NCBI RefSeq assembly: GCF_014196115.1
Contig: NZ_JACIDB010000010.1
Span: forward strand, 29,820-93,819
Direction of reading: 5' to 3'
DNA from: Sphingomonas aquatilis
GTDB taxonomy: Bacteria; Pseudomonadota; Alphaproteobacteria; Sphingomonadales; Sphingomonadaceae
Length of the DNA stretch: 64,000 bases
The notes below the pieces were generated by a model. That model was not told where the DNA came from, made no database searches, and was given only the letters and a program-made list of their open reading frames with translations. Position numbers and translations under genes: made by a program. Numbering within the stretch: the stretch's first letter is position 1; each line of letters begins with the position of its first letter. Below are positions 7,038 to 14,615 of this stretch, piece after piece.

Positions 7038-8303
7038 CTACTTCACGCCTTCCATGTCATCGAGACCAGCGAGGATAGCGCGGCATCGTGCGGCAACCGC
7101 ATCGACGATCATCGGCAGCATCGCGTCACCGCCTGCGGGCATGGTTTCGACATCCATCCGCGCCCGATCGACATTGGCGAGCACCCGGTTCGCCAGCGCG
7201 CGGACGCGGCGGATGGTCGGTGCAGCGCCCAGTCCGCAGGCAGCGGCAAGCCGCAGCCAGTGTCTGCGCTTCAGATAATCGCCGCGGTTCTTGTCCGCGA
7301 CCGTCTGTGCGAGATTGCGTGTGACGCCATCGAACACCTCCGCGCACATCACGTCGTACAGCGGGGCGGTCCGCACTCGCGATCCTGCGGGGATCAGGAT
7401 CGAGTAGTTCTTGGCATGGGCATCGGTGTTGCACGCAAGTACGTTGAAGACGACGGCGTCGAACAGCCGCAGTGCATCAGGACCGAGCGCCTGGCGCCGG
7501 ACGAGGTTCATCATGTCGGCGACGGTCGGGCCACGGACGCCCGTTCTGTTCCGCTCGTACTTGGCGGACGGTGGCTTACCCAGCGCTTGGCAAAAGTCCT
7601 CCTGATGCAGCCGACGCCATTGCGCTCCGTCTGGCACGCGGTCGTAGCGCGGGATCAGGAAGTAGCGCCTTCCGCCCGCCACTCCGGTCGTCACCGGCGG
7701 CACCGTCAATCCGCAGAGCCTAGCCAGCGTCAGGCACCAAGCCTCGTTCTGGACGCTGCCGTGGAGGCGTTCGCTGTCGGGCTTCAGGATATGGGTCGAA
7801 GGCGACCCGTCGAGCGGAATGTAGATCCGGCCGTCGGCGTCGCAGGCCACCGCCAGCTTGGTCTGGACGCCCGCCAGCGACATCGACACGCCGTCATCGC
7901 CCGCGAGGAACGGCTTGCGGGGAAGCTCCTCGATGATGCGTTCGAGATCGTTCTCGGTCTCGATCCGCTGCCAGTGCTCCGTGCCGGTCAGCCCCGGCGC
8001 ACCGAAGGAGAGCGCGCCGGCGGTGTCGCGTCCGATCGCATCCAGTAGGGCGAGGATGTCGGTCTGCGCGACACCGAGTTGACGAGCGATGACCACGAGC
8101 TGCTCCGCCTCGGGAAGCAGGTTGCTGGCCCAGGTCAGGAACCGGGCAGGCTCCACCTCACGCTCGGCGAGCGGCATCGTGACCGAGATTGGAAAGGCCT
8201 GCCGGTCGTCCGTCCACGATGCGGCGTATACGAACCGCGGCCCGTCAGCATCCTCATGGACGTCGCCGACCAGATGCTCCTCAAAATAGACTGGAAGGGT
8301 CAT
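7038..8303 (-). CDS. hipA: HipA-family Ser/Thr kinase toxin
   Basis: A 421-residue kinase toxin of the type II HipBA system. Known HipA proteins phosphorylate aminoacyl-tRNA synthetases (GltX in E. coli) and trigger dormancy. The N-terminal subdomain (residues 1-100) precedes the P-loop-like motif S142-LAGVQTKLA, whose serine is the usual autophosphorylation position. K174 (STHILKPD) fits ATP binding, D294 lies in the catalytic NTDAHAKNYS loop, and D317 (PLYDVM) is the metal ligand. All key residues are present, so an active toxin is expected. It overlaps hipB by 4 bp (ATGA) and so is translationally coupled to its antitoxin. The 6822-7037 stretch downstream holds no gene I can support. Confidence 0.95.
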   Translation of the reverse strand: MTLPVYFEEHLVGDVHEDADGPRFVYAASWTDDRQAFPISVTMPLAEREVEPARFLTWASNLLPEAEQLVVIARQLGVAQTDILALLDAIGRDTAGALSFGAPGLTGTEHWQRIETENDLERIIEELPRKPFLAGDDGVSMSLAGVQTKLAVACDADGRIYIPLDGSPSTHILKPDSERLHGSVQNEAWCLTLARLCGLTVPPVTTGVAGGRRYFLIPRYDRVPDGAQWRRLHQEDFCQALGKPPSAKYERNRTGVRGPTVADMMNLVRRQALGPDALRLFDAVVFNVLACNTDAHAKNYSILIPAGSRVRTAPLYDVMCAEVFDGVTRNLAQTVADKNRGDYLKRRHWLRLAAACGLGAAPTIRRVRALANRVLANVDRARMDVETMPAGGDAMLPMIVDAVAARCRAILAGLDDMEGVK

Positions 8304-8548
8304 GAGGCGCTTTGCTGTTCAAGCAGGGTGACCGGGTCCAGCCCGACCAGCCCGGCGACGACGAGGGCGCGGCCGATCTGGCAGGTCGGCTTGCCCTTCT
8401 CCAATTCGTGGATGAACCGGATACCCACGCCCGCGACGGTCGCCAGATCCTCAAGGCTGAGCCCCATCTGCTGGCGGCGCGCGCGGACAAGGGCACCGAA
8501 GCGGCGCGAAAACCATGCGGCATCGTTTTCCGTGTCAGCCTGATCCAT
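8300..8548 (-). CDS. hipB: HipB-like Xre-family antitoxin
   Basis: An 82-residue protein with a Xre/Cro helix-turn-helix over most of its length (residues ~18-72: FGALVRARRQQMGLSLEDLATVAGVGIRFIHELEKGK). It is the first gene of the hipBA operon. HipB neutralises HipA and represses the operon by binding palindromic operators. Three matching palindromes lie just upstream, the nearest only 10 bp before the ATG. The short C-terminal tail after LLEQ could be the protease-sensitive end typical of antitoxins, which is an inference. Confidence 0.93.
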   Translation of the reverse strand: MDQADTENDAAWFSRRFGALVRARRQQMGLSLEDLATVAGVGIRFIHELEKGKPTCQIGRALVVAGLVGLDPVTLLEQQSAS

Positions 8549-8557
8549 TGAGCCACC

Positions 8558-8676
8558 TTTCCCGAGCGGGAAAGATCACCCTACAGAGTTGCAAAATCAA
8601 GCGGGCTTTTCCCGTTCGGGAAAGATTGATGCCAAGTGGAGCACCTGAGGCCCGATCTTTCCCGTTCGGGAAAGAT
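8558..8676 (-). promoter_or_regulatory. Three phased palindromic operators of the hipBA operon
   Basis: Palindromes of 16 bp begin at 8558 (TTTCCCGAGCGGGAAA), 8608 (TTTCCCGTTCGGGAAA) and 8658 (same as the second). The starts are exactly 50 bp apart. The third extends to a 22-bp palindrome (8655-8676) flanked by ATC/GAT. They lie immediately upstream of hipB. Classical hip operators are also multiple short palindromes in front of hipB, so autoregulation by the HipBA complex is strongly suggested. The exact spacing would place the sites on related faces of the helix and could favour looping or cooperative assembly. Confidence 0.85.
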
Positions 8677-8682
8677 GCCGCG

Positions 8683-8904
8683 CTACCCGGCGGAAAGCCG
8701 CGCGACAGCAGTCCGGAGCTGATCCGCGTCGATGCCGCCGCTTGCGAACTGCGCGGCCAACGTAGCGATGAGCATGTTGTCGTCCACCTCGGCAGGCATG
8801 GACCGGCTCACCGTGCGCGCTGGGACCTGAGAGACAGTCCGCCGCCTCGGCGCAATCCGTCGTTCCTTGCCATCTAGGACAGGGTACGTGACTCGCCGAA
8901 GCAA
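8683..8904 (-). CDS. Hypothetical small protein upstream of the hip operators
   Basis: A 73-codon frame opening with TTG (8904-8902) directly after a stop and ending 7 bp before the outermost hip palindrome. The C-terminal half (MPAEVDDNMLIATLAAQFASGGIDADQLRTAVARLSAG) looks like a real amphipathic helical protein. An ATG within it, at about residue 36, would give a 38-residue product. The N-terminal half is arginine-rich and less convincing. No ribosome-binding site is evident for the TTG. It could be a small gene of the accessory region, a remnant of a larger gene, or chance. I do not recognise it. Confidence 0.3.
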   Translation of the reverse strand: MLRRVTYPVLDGKERRIAPRRRTVSQVPARTVSRSMPAEVDDNMLIATLAAQFASGGIDADQLRTAVARLSAG

Positions 8905-8992
8905 TCATCGGCTTGATACCGGCATCGCTTTTCTTGCCTCCCCTTCCGCCGCGACGGGCCTACATCGGTGCGATGACACAGGAATTCGGCGC

Positions 8993-10264
8993 ATGACTCG
9001 CCCCTCGTTCGGCGTACAGGTCTTCATCGGCATGGCCCTTGGCCTCGTGCTGGGCTTCGTCGCCCGCAGCTATGACCTCACCGGCCTGGCCGACGCACTG
9101 CGGATCGTCGGCGAGATGTTCGTTCAGCTGTTGAAGGCGCTGGTGGTGCCGCTGGTGTTCACCGCGATCGTCGCGTCGATCGCGGCGCTACGCGACCTCA
9201 ACAATGCGGCGAAGCTGGTGGCGAGCACGTTCATCTGGTTCGGCATCACCGCGCTGATCGCGGTGTCGATCGGGCTGACGCTCGGCACCGTGCTGCAACC
9301 GGGCGCACATGCCGGGGTGAGCGCCGCCGCCGCGGTGCGCCCGGATACGGCGGGGTCGTGGCTCGATTTCCTGCGCGGGCTGGTGCCGGCGAACATCCTG
9401 GGGCTGGAGGCATCGACCGCGCTGAAGGACGGCGGCGCGAGCACCAAGCTGTCGTTCAACGTACTGCAGCTGATCGTCGTCTCGATCGCGATCGGCGTCG
9501 CCGCGGTGCGGACGGGCGAGGCGGGCGCGCCGTTCCTGGCGTTCAACGCGTCGGCGCTCGCGATCTTCCGGCGCATCCTGCGCTGGGTGGTGCGACTGAC
9601 CCCGATCGGGACGGGCGCGCTGCTGGGCAGTGCGATCGTCCGCTACGGCTGGCAGTCGCTGTCGGCGCTCGGCACGTTCGCCATCGCGGTCTATGTCGGC
9701 CTCGCGCTGGTGCTGTTCGTCGTCTACCCGCTGCTGCTGCTGGCGAACGGGATGAGCCCGCGGCGGTTCTTCGCCGCCGCCTGGCCGGCGATCCAGCTGG
9801 GCTTCGTCTCGCGCTCGTCGATCGCGACGCTGCCCGTTACCGAGCAGGTGGTCGAGCAAGGGCTGGGCGTGCCGCGCAGCTATGCCGCCTTTGCCGTGCC
9901 GTTCGCGGCGACGACCAAGATGGACGGATGCGCCGCCATCTATCCCGCGATCGCGGCGCTGTTCGTCGCGCAATATTACGGCATCCCGTTGCACGGGACC
10001 GATTATCTGCTGATCGTCGCGGTATCGGTGCTGGGATCGGCGGCGACCGCGGGGCTGACCGGCGCGCTCGTGATGCTGACGCTGACGCTGTCGACGCTGG
10101 GCCTGCCGCTGGAGGGCGCGGGGCTGTTGCTGGCGATCGACCCGATCCTCGACATGGGGCGGACCGCGGTGAACGTCGCGGGTCAGGCGTTGGTGCCGGC
10201 GATCGTCGCCAAGCGCCAGCGGCTGGCCGAAGACCTGCCGGCGGGGGAGGCGCTCGCCGCCTAG
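8993..10264 (+). CDS. Dicarboxylate/amino acid:cation symporter (DAACS family)
   Basis: A 423-residue inner-membrane secondary transporter related to GltP/DctA. It shows the family's membrane segments and substrate/cation-site features: a serine-rich re-entrant loop (LGFVSRSSIATLPVTEQ), AVPFAATTKMDGCAAIYPAIAALFVAQ, and the C-terminal hairpin and TM8 region (LAIDPILDMGRTAVNVAGQALV). The frame is open further upstream to 8867, but AGGAA at 8980-8984 fits ATG 8993 with good spacing, and the family N-terminus starts there. It stands alone and converges with the GT-C-like gene. Aspartate/glutamate or C4-dicarboxylates are the likely substrates. Confidence 0.92.
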   Translation: MTRPSFGVQVFIGMALGLVLGFVARSYDLTGLADALRIVGEMFVQLLKALVVPLVFTAIVASIAALRDLNNAAKLVASTFIWFGITALIAVSIGLTLGTVLQPGAHAGVSAAAAVRPDTAGSWLDFLRGLVPANILGLEASTALKDGGASTKLSFNVLQLIVVSIAIGVAAVRTGEAGAPFLAFNASALAIFRRILRWVVRLTPIGTGALLGSAIVRYGWQSLSALGTFAIAVYVGLALVLFVVYPLLLLANGMSPRRFFAAAWPAIQLGFVSRSSIATLPVTEQVVEQGLGVPRSYAAFAVPFAATTKMDGCAAIYPAIAALFVAQYYGIPLHGTDYLLIVAVSVLGSAATAGLTGALVMLTLTLSTLGLPLEGAGLLLAIDPILDMGRTAVNVAGQALVPAIVAKRQRLAEDLPAGEALAA

Positions 10265-10305
10265 GGCCAATCGACGTTTGGAGCGCTGCGCGAAATGCCG
10301 ATCGG

Positions 10306-12087
10306 TCAGTCGACCTTGAACAGCCGCAGCGGCGACCCCTTGGGGAGCGGCAGCGGCGTCAGCCACGTCGGCGTCTGGCCGTGGGCGAGCTGGTCGTAGA
10401 AACCGCCGGGATCGCGCGCGCGGTAATTAGTCGATTCCGAATGGTTGGGGCAGACGAGCAGCATCGTCGCGCCGTGGCGGCGGATGATGGCATGGGCCTG
10501 ATCCGCAGTCCCGCCGAACGCGTGCTGCACGTCGAGGATCGCGTCGCCGTTGCGGTGATAGGGCCCGGCGATGGCATTGTGGTGCGTCACGGTGATGAGC
10601 CGCGGCCCCAGATCGACGAAGGTGAAGATCGTCTGCGCCGGATAGTGATCGAGCGCCTTCAGCACCGTGTAGCGGACGCAATTGCCCGTCGCGCCGTTGA
10701 CCCGCTTGGTATAGGCGTTCGGGCGCGCGACCGGCAAATATTTGATGATCAGCCCGGCGAACATCCCGCTGACCAGCAGGAACGCCGCCACCGTGCCGCC
10801 GATGCGCACGGGCAGCGAGCGGTGGTTGAGCAGCCACGGCAGGATGATCCAGCCGAGCAAGGTGGCGCCCGGCACCGCGAGCATCTGCGCCGCCGGCCCG
10901 GCCCGCACCTGCCACAGCAGCATCAGCGTCGCGAAGACGACGAAGAGCGCGACCGCGGTCCAGCCTATCAGCGCCGGCGTCCGCCGCGCGCGCCACGTCC
11001 CCCACAGCACGCCGATCGTCCCCACGATCGGCAGCGCCGCGATCGGGAAGGCGAGGCGGAAGGGGTGTTTGTAGATCGGCTTGGCTTCGCGGACGTTGTT
11101 GAGCCAGTTCTTCTCCAGCTCCGGCGACACGCCTTCGGGCCGGCCGAGACATTGCGGGAAGAAATGGACGAAGCCCGCGACGATCACGCCGCCCGCGACC
11201 ACCGCCATCGCGATGCGCAGCCCGCGCGACGCGGGGTTCGCCCATGCCATCAACAGCAGCAGCGCACCCGCCGCGACGCAGACGCTGAGCCACACCGGCG
11301 TCAGCGCGTCGCAGCGCATCGCGTAATTGGCGTTGGAGGCGAAGGCCGCAAAGCCCAGCGCCGCACCACCGCCCAGGCTGACCGCATAGGCGGCGAGCCG
11401 CCGCGCCTCGGCACGGTCCCACACCCAGCGCAACGCCAGGATCGCGCCGGCCATCGCACAATAGGGCAGCATTTCCAGGCCGATCGACAGGCTGACCGCG
11501 CTGGCGAGGCCGACCATCAGGCCCCCGCGGCGGTCTTGCTGGTCGCACAGGCCGGCAACGGTCAGGCTGAGCATCGCGAGCTGCCAGCCATGATGGTCGA
11601 TGCGTTCGGGCAGGAACATCAGCATCGTCGCGGCGGTGCCGAGCAGGAAGACGATCGCCAGCGGCCACGCCAAAGGATGGATCAGCCGCCGCACGGTGGC
11701 GCCGACGCCCAGCATCGTGATCGACAGCGGGATCAGCGGCGCGATGCCGCAGGCCAGCCGCTCCGCCCAGTCATTGCTGGTGAACAGGCGGAAAAACAGG
11801 ATCAGGCCGGCGATCGGCAGATCGACGATGCGGCTCCAGTGGATATTGAAGCCGACGGGCGGATTGAGGCGATAGTTGGTGAGGTCGTACCAGCCCTGCC
11901 CCGCCAGCCACGCGCGGACCTGCATCAGCCGCATATTGTCGTCGGTGTCGCCCAGCGACAGCCAGCGCACCATGTTCCAGTCGTTCCAGACGTACCAGGC
12001 CGCGACCGCAACCCAGGCGAGCAGCGTCAGCGCGATCCAGCGCCTGTCGAGCGTATCGGCCAGCCGACCGCGGGGGGGATTATACAA
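10306..12087 (-). CDS. Multi-pass GT-C-like glycosyltransferase (STT3-like membrane protein)
   Basis: A 593-residue protein with about a dozen hydrophobic segments and a soluble C-terminal domain of ~130 residues. After TM1 comes GDTDDNMRLMQVRAWLAGQ, an acidic DXD-type motif in the first external loop, as in GT-C enzymes such as STT3/AglB that use polyprenol-linked sugars. ERIDHHGWQLAM is also typical of this group. It is divergent from a gtrA gene and near a GtrB-like GT2, which suggests it is the sugar-transferring enzyme of an envelope glycosylation system. The start is uncertain: the only initiator before TM1 is a TTG at 12087, and a perfect TATAAT (minus strand, 12084-12079) overlaps it. 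The acceptor is unknown. Confidence 0.75.
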   Translation of the reverse strand: MYNPPRGRLADTLDRRWIALTLLAWVAVAAWYVWNDWNMVRWLSLGDTDDNMRLMQVRAWLAGQGWYDLTNYRLNPPVGFNIHWSRIVDLPIAGLILFFRLFTSNDWAERLACGIAPLIPLSITMLGVGATVRRLIHPLAWPLAIVFLLGTAATMLMFLPERIDHHGWQLAMLSLTVAGLCDQQDRRGGLMVGLASAVSLSIGLEMLPYCAMAGAILALRWVWDRAEARRLAAYAVSLGGGAALGFAAFASNANYAMRCDALTPVWLSVCVAAGALLLLMAWANPASRGLRIAMAVVAGGVIVAGFVHFFPQCLGRPEGVSPELEKNWLNNVREAKPIYKHPFRLAFPIAALPIVGTIGVLWGTWRARRTPALIGWTAVALFVVFATLMLLWQVRAGPAAQMLAVPGATLLGWIILPWLLNHRSLPVRIGGTVAAFLLVSGMFAGLIIKYLPVARPNAYTKRVNGATGNCVRYTVLKALDHYPAQTIFTFVDLGPRLITVTHHNAIAGPYHRNGDAILDVQHAFGGTADQAHAIIRRHGATMLLVCPNHSESTNYRARDPGGFYDQLAHGQTPTWLTPLPLPKGSPLRLFKVD

Positions 12088-12146
12088 ACTGGCGACCCTC
12101 GAATTGACCGTTTCGTTCCCGGCGCATTGCCTTTAGGGGCTGGCCG

Positions 12147-12578
12147 ATGACGAGGGAAGCGCCTGCCCTGCTCCACATCCTGCAAGCCGACGACATGCGC
12201 GGCCAGATCCTGCGCTTCGGGATCACCGGCGGTCTGTCGACGCTGATCTATTCGGCGGTCTATCTGCCGCTGACCCTGTGGGTCTTCGCGCGCGAGCATG
12301 CCGTCTATGCCGTACCGCCCGCCTTTGCGGTGGCGGTGATATTCGGCTACGTCATGCACAGCCGCTGGAGCTTCAAGGGACAGGGCGCCGAGCGGCGCGG
12401 CCCACGCCAGCAGCTGCAGTTCGTCGCGGTACAGGGCACCGGCATGGCCCTGAACGCGCTGGTGACGTGGATCGGCACGGCCGTGCTGGGGCTTCCCGGC
12501 TGGGCGCCGCTGCTGCCTGCGGTGGCATTGGCCACCATCGTCACCTTCATCCTCAATCGCTGGCTGGTGTTCGCTTAA
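12147..12578 (+). CDS. GtrA-family membrane protein (putative polyprenol-sugar flippase)
   Basis: A 143-residue protein with four predicted membrane segments and the GtrA signature: ILRFGITGGLSTLIYSAVY at the start, GYVMHSRWSFKG in the middle and LNRWLVFA at the end. GtrA proteins are thought to move polyprenyl-phosphate-linked glucose across the inner membrane for O-antigen or cell-wall modification. The ATG at 12147 follows TTTAGGGGCTGGCCG and has no Shine-Dalgarno sequence, which may indicate a leaderless message. Four bases separate it from the methyltransferase gene, so the two are probably co-transcribed. Confidence 0.88.
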   Translation: MTREAPALLHILQADDMRGQILRFGITGGLSTLIYSAVYLPLTLWVFAREHAVYAVPPAFAVAVIFGYVMHSRWSFKGQGAERRGPRQQLQFVAVQGTGMALNALVTWIGTAVLGLPGWAPLLPAVALATIVTFILNRWLVFA

Positions 12579-12581
12579 ATC

Positions 12582-13310
12582 ATGGACCGCATCGTCTACG
12601 ACCGCATGGCGGCGCATGATTCCACCCATTGGTGGTATCGCGCGCGTCGCGACATCCTGAGCGATTATCTGGAGCGCTACGGCAACGTACCCAAGGGCGC
12701 GCGCATCCTGGAGATCGGCTGCGGCACCGGGCACAATCTGCCGATGCTCGGCCAGTTCGGCGACGTCGACGCGATCGAGATCGATCCCGCCGCGCGATCG
12801 ATCGCGAGCGAGCGACTCGGCAAGCCGGTGGGCGATGCCCCCCTGCCCAACCTGCCCGGCGTGGCGAAGGGATCGTACGATCTGGTCGCGGTGCTCGACG
12901 TCCTCGAGCATATCGAGGACGATGTCGCCGCGCTGAAGGGCATGGCGAGCCTGTTGAAGCCGGGCGGCAAGATCCTGATCGCCGTGCCGGCGCACCAGTG
13001 GATGTGGAGCGCGCACGACGTGGTGAACCACCACCACCGCCGCTATTCCAAGGCCAGCCTGGTCAAGGCGATCGAGGCGGCGGGGCTGAAGAGCCGGAAG
13101 CTCACCTATTTCAATTCGCTGCTGTTCCCGCTGGCGGCTGCGGCGCGGATCGCAGGCCGTTTGACCGGCCGCGACGACAGCGACGATTCGCCGCCCGCCA
13201 AGCCGCTGAACGCGCTGTTCGAGGCGATCTTCCGGCTGGAGCGCCATGCGGTCGGCCGCGTGCCGCTGACGCCGGGCGTGTCGATCGTGACGCTGGCGGA
13301 GCCGCGGTAG
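12582..13310 (+). CDS. Class I SAM-dependent methyltransferase
   Basis: A 242-residue soluble enzyme with a complete Rossmann-type SAM site: ARILEIGCGTGHNLPML at residues ~40-56 (motif I), an acidic residue after the second strand (AIEIDPAA), LVAVLDVLEHIEDD as motif II/post-I, and LLKPGGKILIAVPAH as motif III. It sits 3 bp after gtrA and converges on the GT2 gene, so it may methylate a polyprenol-linked sugar, a glycan or a lipid of the same pathway. The substrate cannot be assigned. The C-terminal ~70 residues (FNSLLFPLAAAARIAGRL) include a hydrophobic stretch that could attach the protein to the membrane. Confidence 0.88.
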   Translation: MDRIVYDRMAAHDSTHWWYRARRDILSDYLERYGNVPKGARILEIGCGTGHNLPMLGQFGDVDAIEIDPAARSIASERLGKPVGDAPLPNLPGVAKGSYDLVAVLDVLEHIEDDVAALKGMASLLKPGGKILIAVPAHQWMWSAHDVVNHHHRRYSKASLVKAIEAAGLKSRKLTYFNSLLFPLAAAARIAGRLTGRDDSDDSPPAKPLNALFEAIFRLERHAVGRVPLTPGVSIVTLAEPR

Positions 13311-13329
13311 GCCGGCGCCTCACGGTCTT

Positions 13330-13437
13330 CGTCACCCCGGACGTGTTCCGGGGTCCACCGGGCCGCAGGGGCAAGGCAAGAGGCTCAAGCGCTTCCCCTC
13401 ACCGCAGAGTGGACCCCGGAACCAGTCCGGGGTGACG
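13330..13437. repeat. REP-like inverted pair (GTCACCCCGGAC family)
   Basis: Two arms of 29 bp (13330-13358 and 13409-13437) are reverse complements apart from two central bases. Each arm is itself an imperfect palindrome (GTCACCCCGGAC..GTTCCGGGGTCCAC). They lie between the convergent methyltransferase and GT2 genes and could fold into a large hairpin that ends transcription from both sides. Related single units occur at 14573-14603 and 61050-61080. Confidence 0.85.
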
Positions 13438-13482
13438 GACGTGGTTGGGCGAGCGTCGCGCACAGGCACGATGCTCCAGTCC

Positions 13483-14502
13483 TCACTCCGCCGCCTTGCG
13501 CTCCTCGGCGACTTCAAACTCCGGCGAGGGCTCGGCGGCGTTGAAGCCGAGCGTCGAATGGCCTTTCACCGGGCCGGCGATGTCGGCGACGAGGTACAGC
13601 GGCCGCCGCTTCGATTCGATGTAGAGCCGGCCGAGATATTCGCCGATCATCCCCAGCACGAACATCTGCACCGCGCTCAGGACGGTGACGACGAGCATCG
13701 TCGACGTCCAGCCCTGCACCGGCGAGCCTTCAAAGAAGCCCCACAGGATGTAGACGAGCAACAGCAGCGACGCCGCCGCCAGGATCACCGAGGCGTGACT
13801 GGCGAAGCGCAGGGGCGCGGTGGAGAAGCCGGTCACCGCGTCGAAGGCAAGGCGCACCATCTTGCCGAGCGGATAGTTGGTCTCGCCCGCGTGGCGCTCG
13901 GCGCGATCATAGGGGAACGGCACCTGGCGGAAGCCGACCCAGGCGACCATGCCGCGGATGAAGCGCGCCTGTTCGGGCAGCGACAGCAGCGCGTCGAGCG
14001 CGCGGCGGCTCATCAGGCGGAAGTCGCCGGTGTCCAAGGGGATCGGCGTGTCGGTGACGCGGTCGAGCACGCGGTAGAAGGCGGCGGCGGTCGCTTTCTT
14101 GAAGATCGTCTCGCCATCGCGCTTGCGGCGCACCGCATAGACGACGTCCGCCTTCTGCGCCGCCATCGTCGCGCGCATCTCGGCGAGCAATTCGGGCGGA
14201 TCCTGCAGGTCGGCGTCGATGATGAGGATCTGCTCGCCCGAACACAGATCCAGCCCCGCGGTCAGCGCGAGCTGATGGCCGTGGTTGCGCGACAGGTTGA
14301 TCGCGACGACGCGCGGGTCGGCGGCGGACAGGCGTTGCATCACCGGCCAGCTGTCATCGCGGCTGCCATCGTTGATCAGGACGATCTCATGATCGTCGCC
14401 CACCGCCGCCCGTGCCGCGGCGGAGACACGCGCGTGCAGCAGCTCGAGGCACGCGGCCTCATTGTAGCAGGGAATGACGACGGACAGCGCGGGACGGTAC
14501 AT
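13483..14502 (-). CDS. Glycosyltransferase family 2 (GtrB/DPM1-like polyprenol-phosphate sugar transferase)
   Basis: A 339-residue enzyme. The GT2 catalytic domain (residues 1-~220) shows LSVVIPCYNEA at the N-terminus, IVLINDGSRDDSW (41-52) and the DAD metal site at 96-98 within IIDADLQDPPE. Two membrane segments follow at the C-terminus (VILAAASLLLLVYILW and MLVVTVLSAVQMFVLGMIGEYLGRLY), the standard layout of GtrB/ArnC-type enzymes that load a sugar on undecaprenyl phosphate at the cytoplasmic face. With GtrA and the GT-C-like protein it forms a plausible three-step glycosylation route. The frame also has an ATG at 14541, but the family N-terminus begins at 14502. Confidence 0.92.
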   Translation of the reverse strand: MYRPALSVVIPCYNEAACLELLHARVSAAARAAVGDDHEIVLINDGSRDDSWPVMQRLSAADPRVVAINLSRNHGHQLALTAGLDLCSGEQILIIDADLQDPPELLAEMRATMAAQKADVVYAVRRKRDGETIFKKATAAAFYRVLDRVTDTPIPLDTGDFRLMSRRALDALLSLPEQARFIRGMVAWVGFRQVPFPYDRAERHAGETNYPLGKMVRLAFDAVTGFSTAPLRFASHASVILAAASLLLLVYILWGFFEGSPVQGWTSTMLVVTVLSAVQMFVLGMIGEYLGRLYIESKRRPLYLVADIAGPVKGHSTLGFNAAEPSPEFEVAEERKAAE

Positions 14503-14572
14503 AACGCTCCGTCTGTAACGGGTCCGGCCCCCGTCATCCATACGTATCGTATGGGGGAAACCAGCCCACCTA

Positions 14573-14603
14573 CCGTCACCCCGGGCTAGACCCGGGGTGA
14601 CGG
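14573..14603. terminator. Hairpin downstream of pyk, REP-like unit
   Basis: A perfect 13-bp stem (CCGTCACCCCGGG / CCCGGGGTGACGG) with a 5-base loop lies 13 bp after the pyruvate kinase stop and before the GT2 gene. No T-run follows on the minus strand, so it is either a rho-dependent end, an mRNA-stabilising hairpin, or simply a single repeat unit. Confidence 0.6.
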
Positions 14604-14615
14604 GGGGAGGTCAGT

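Noticed and set aside
9358..12150. Long open frame (930 codons) on the plus strand across the symporter and the GT-C-like gene
   Set aside because: Its product is Arg/Gly/Ala/Gln-rich without motifs and lies antisense or out of frame to two well-supported genes; typical of high-GC shadow frames.
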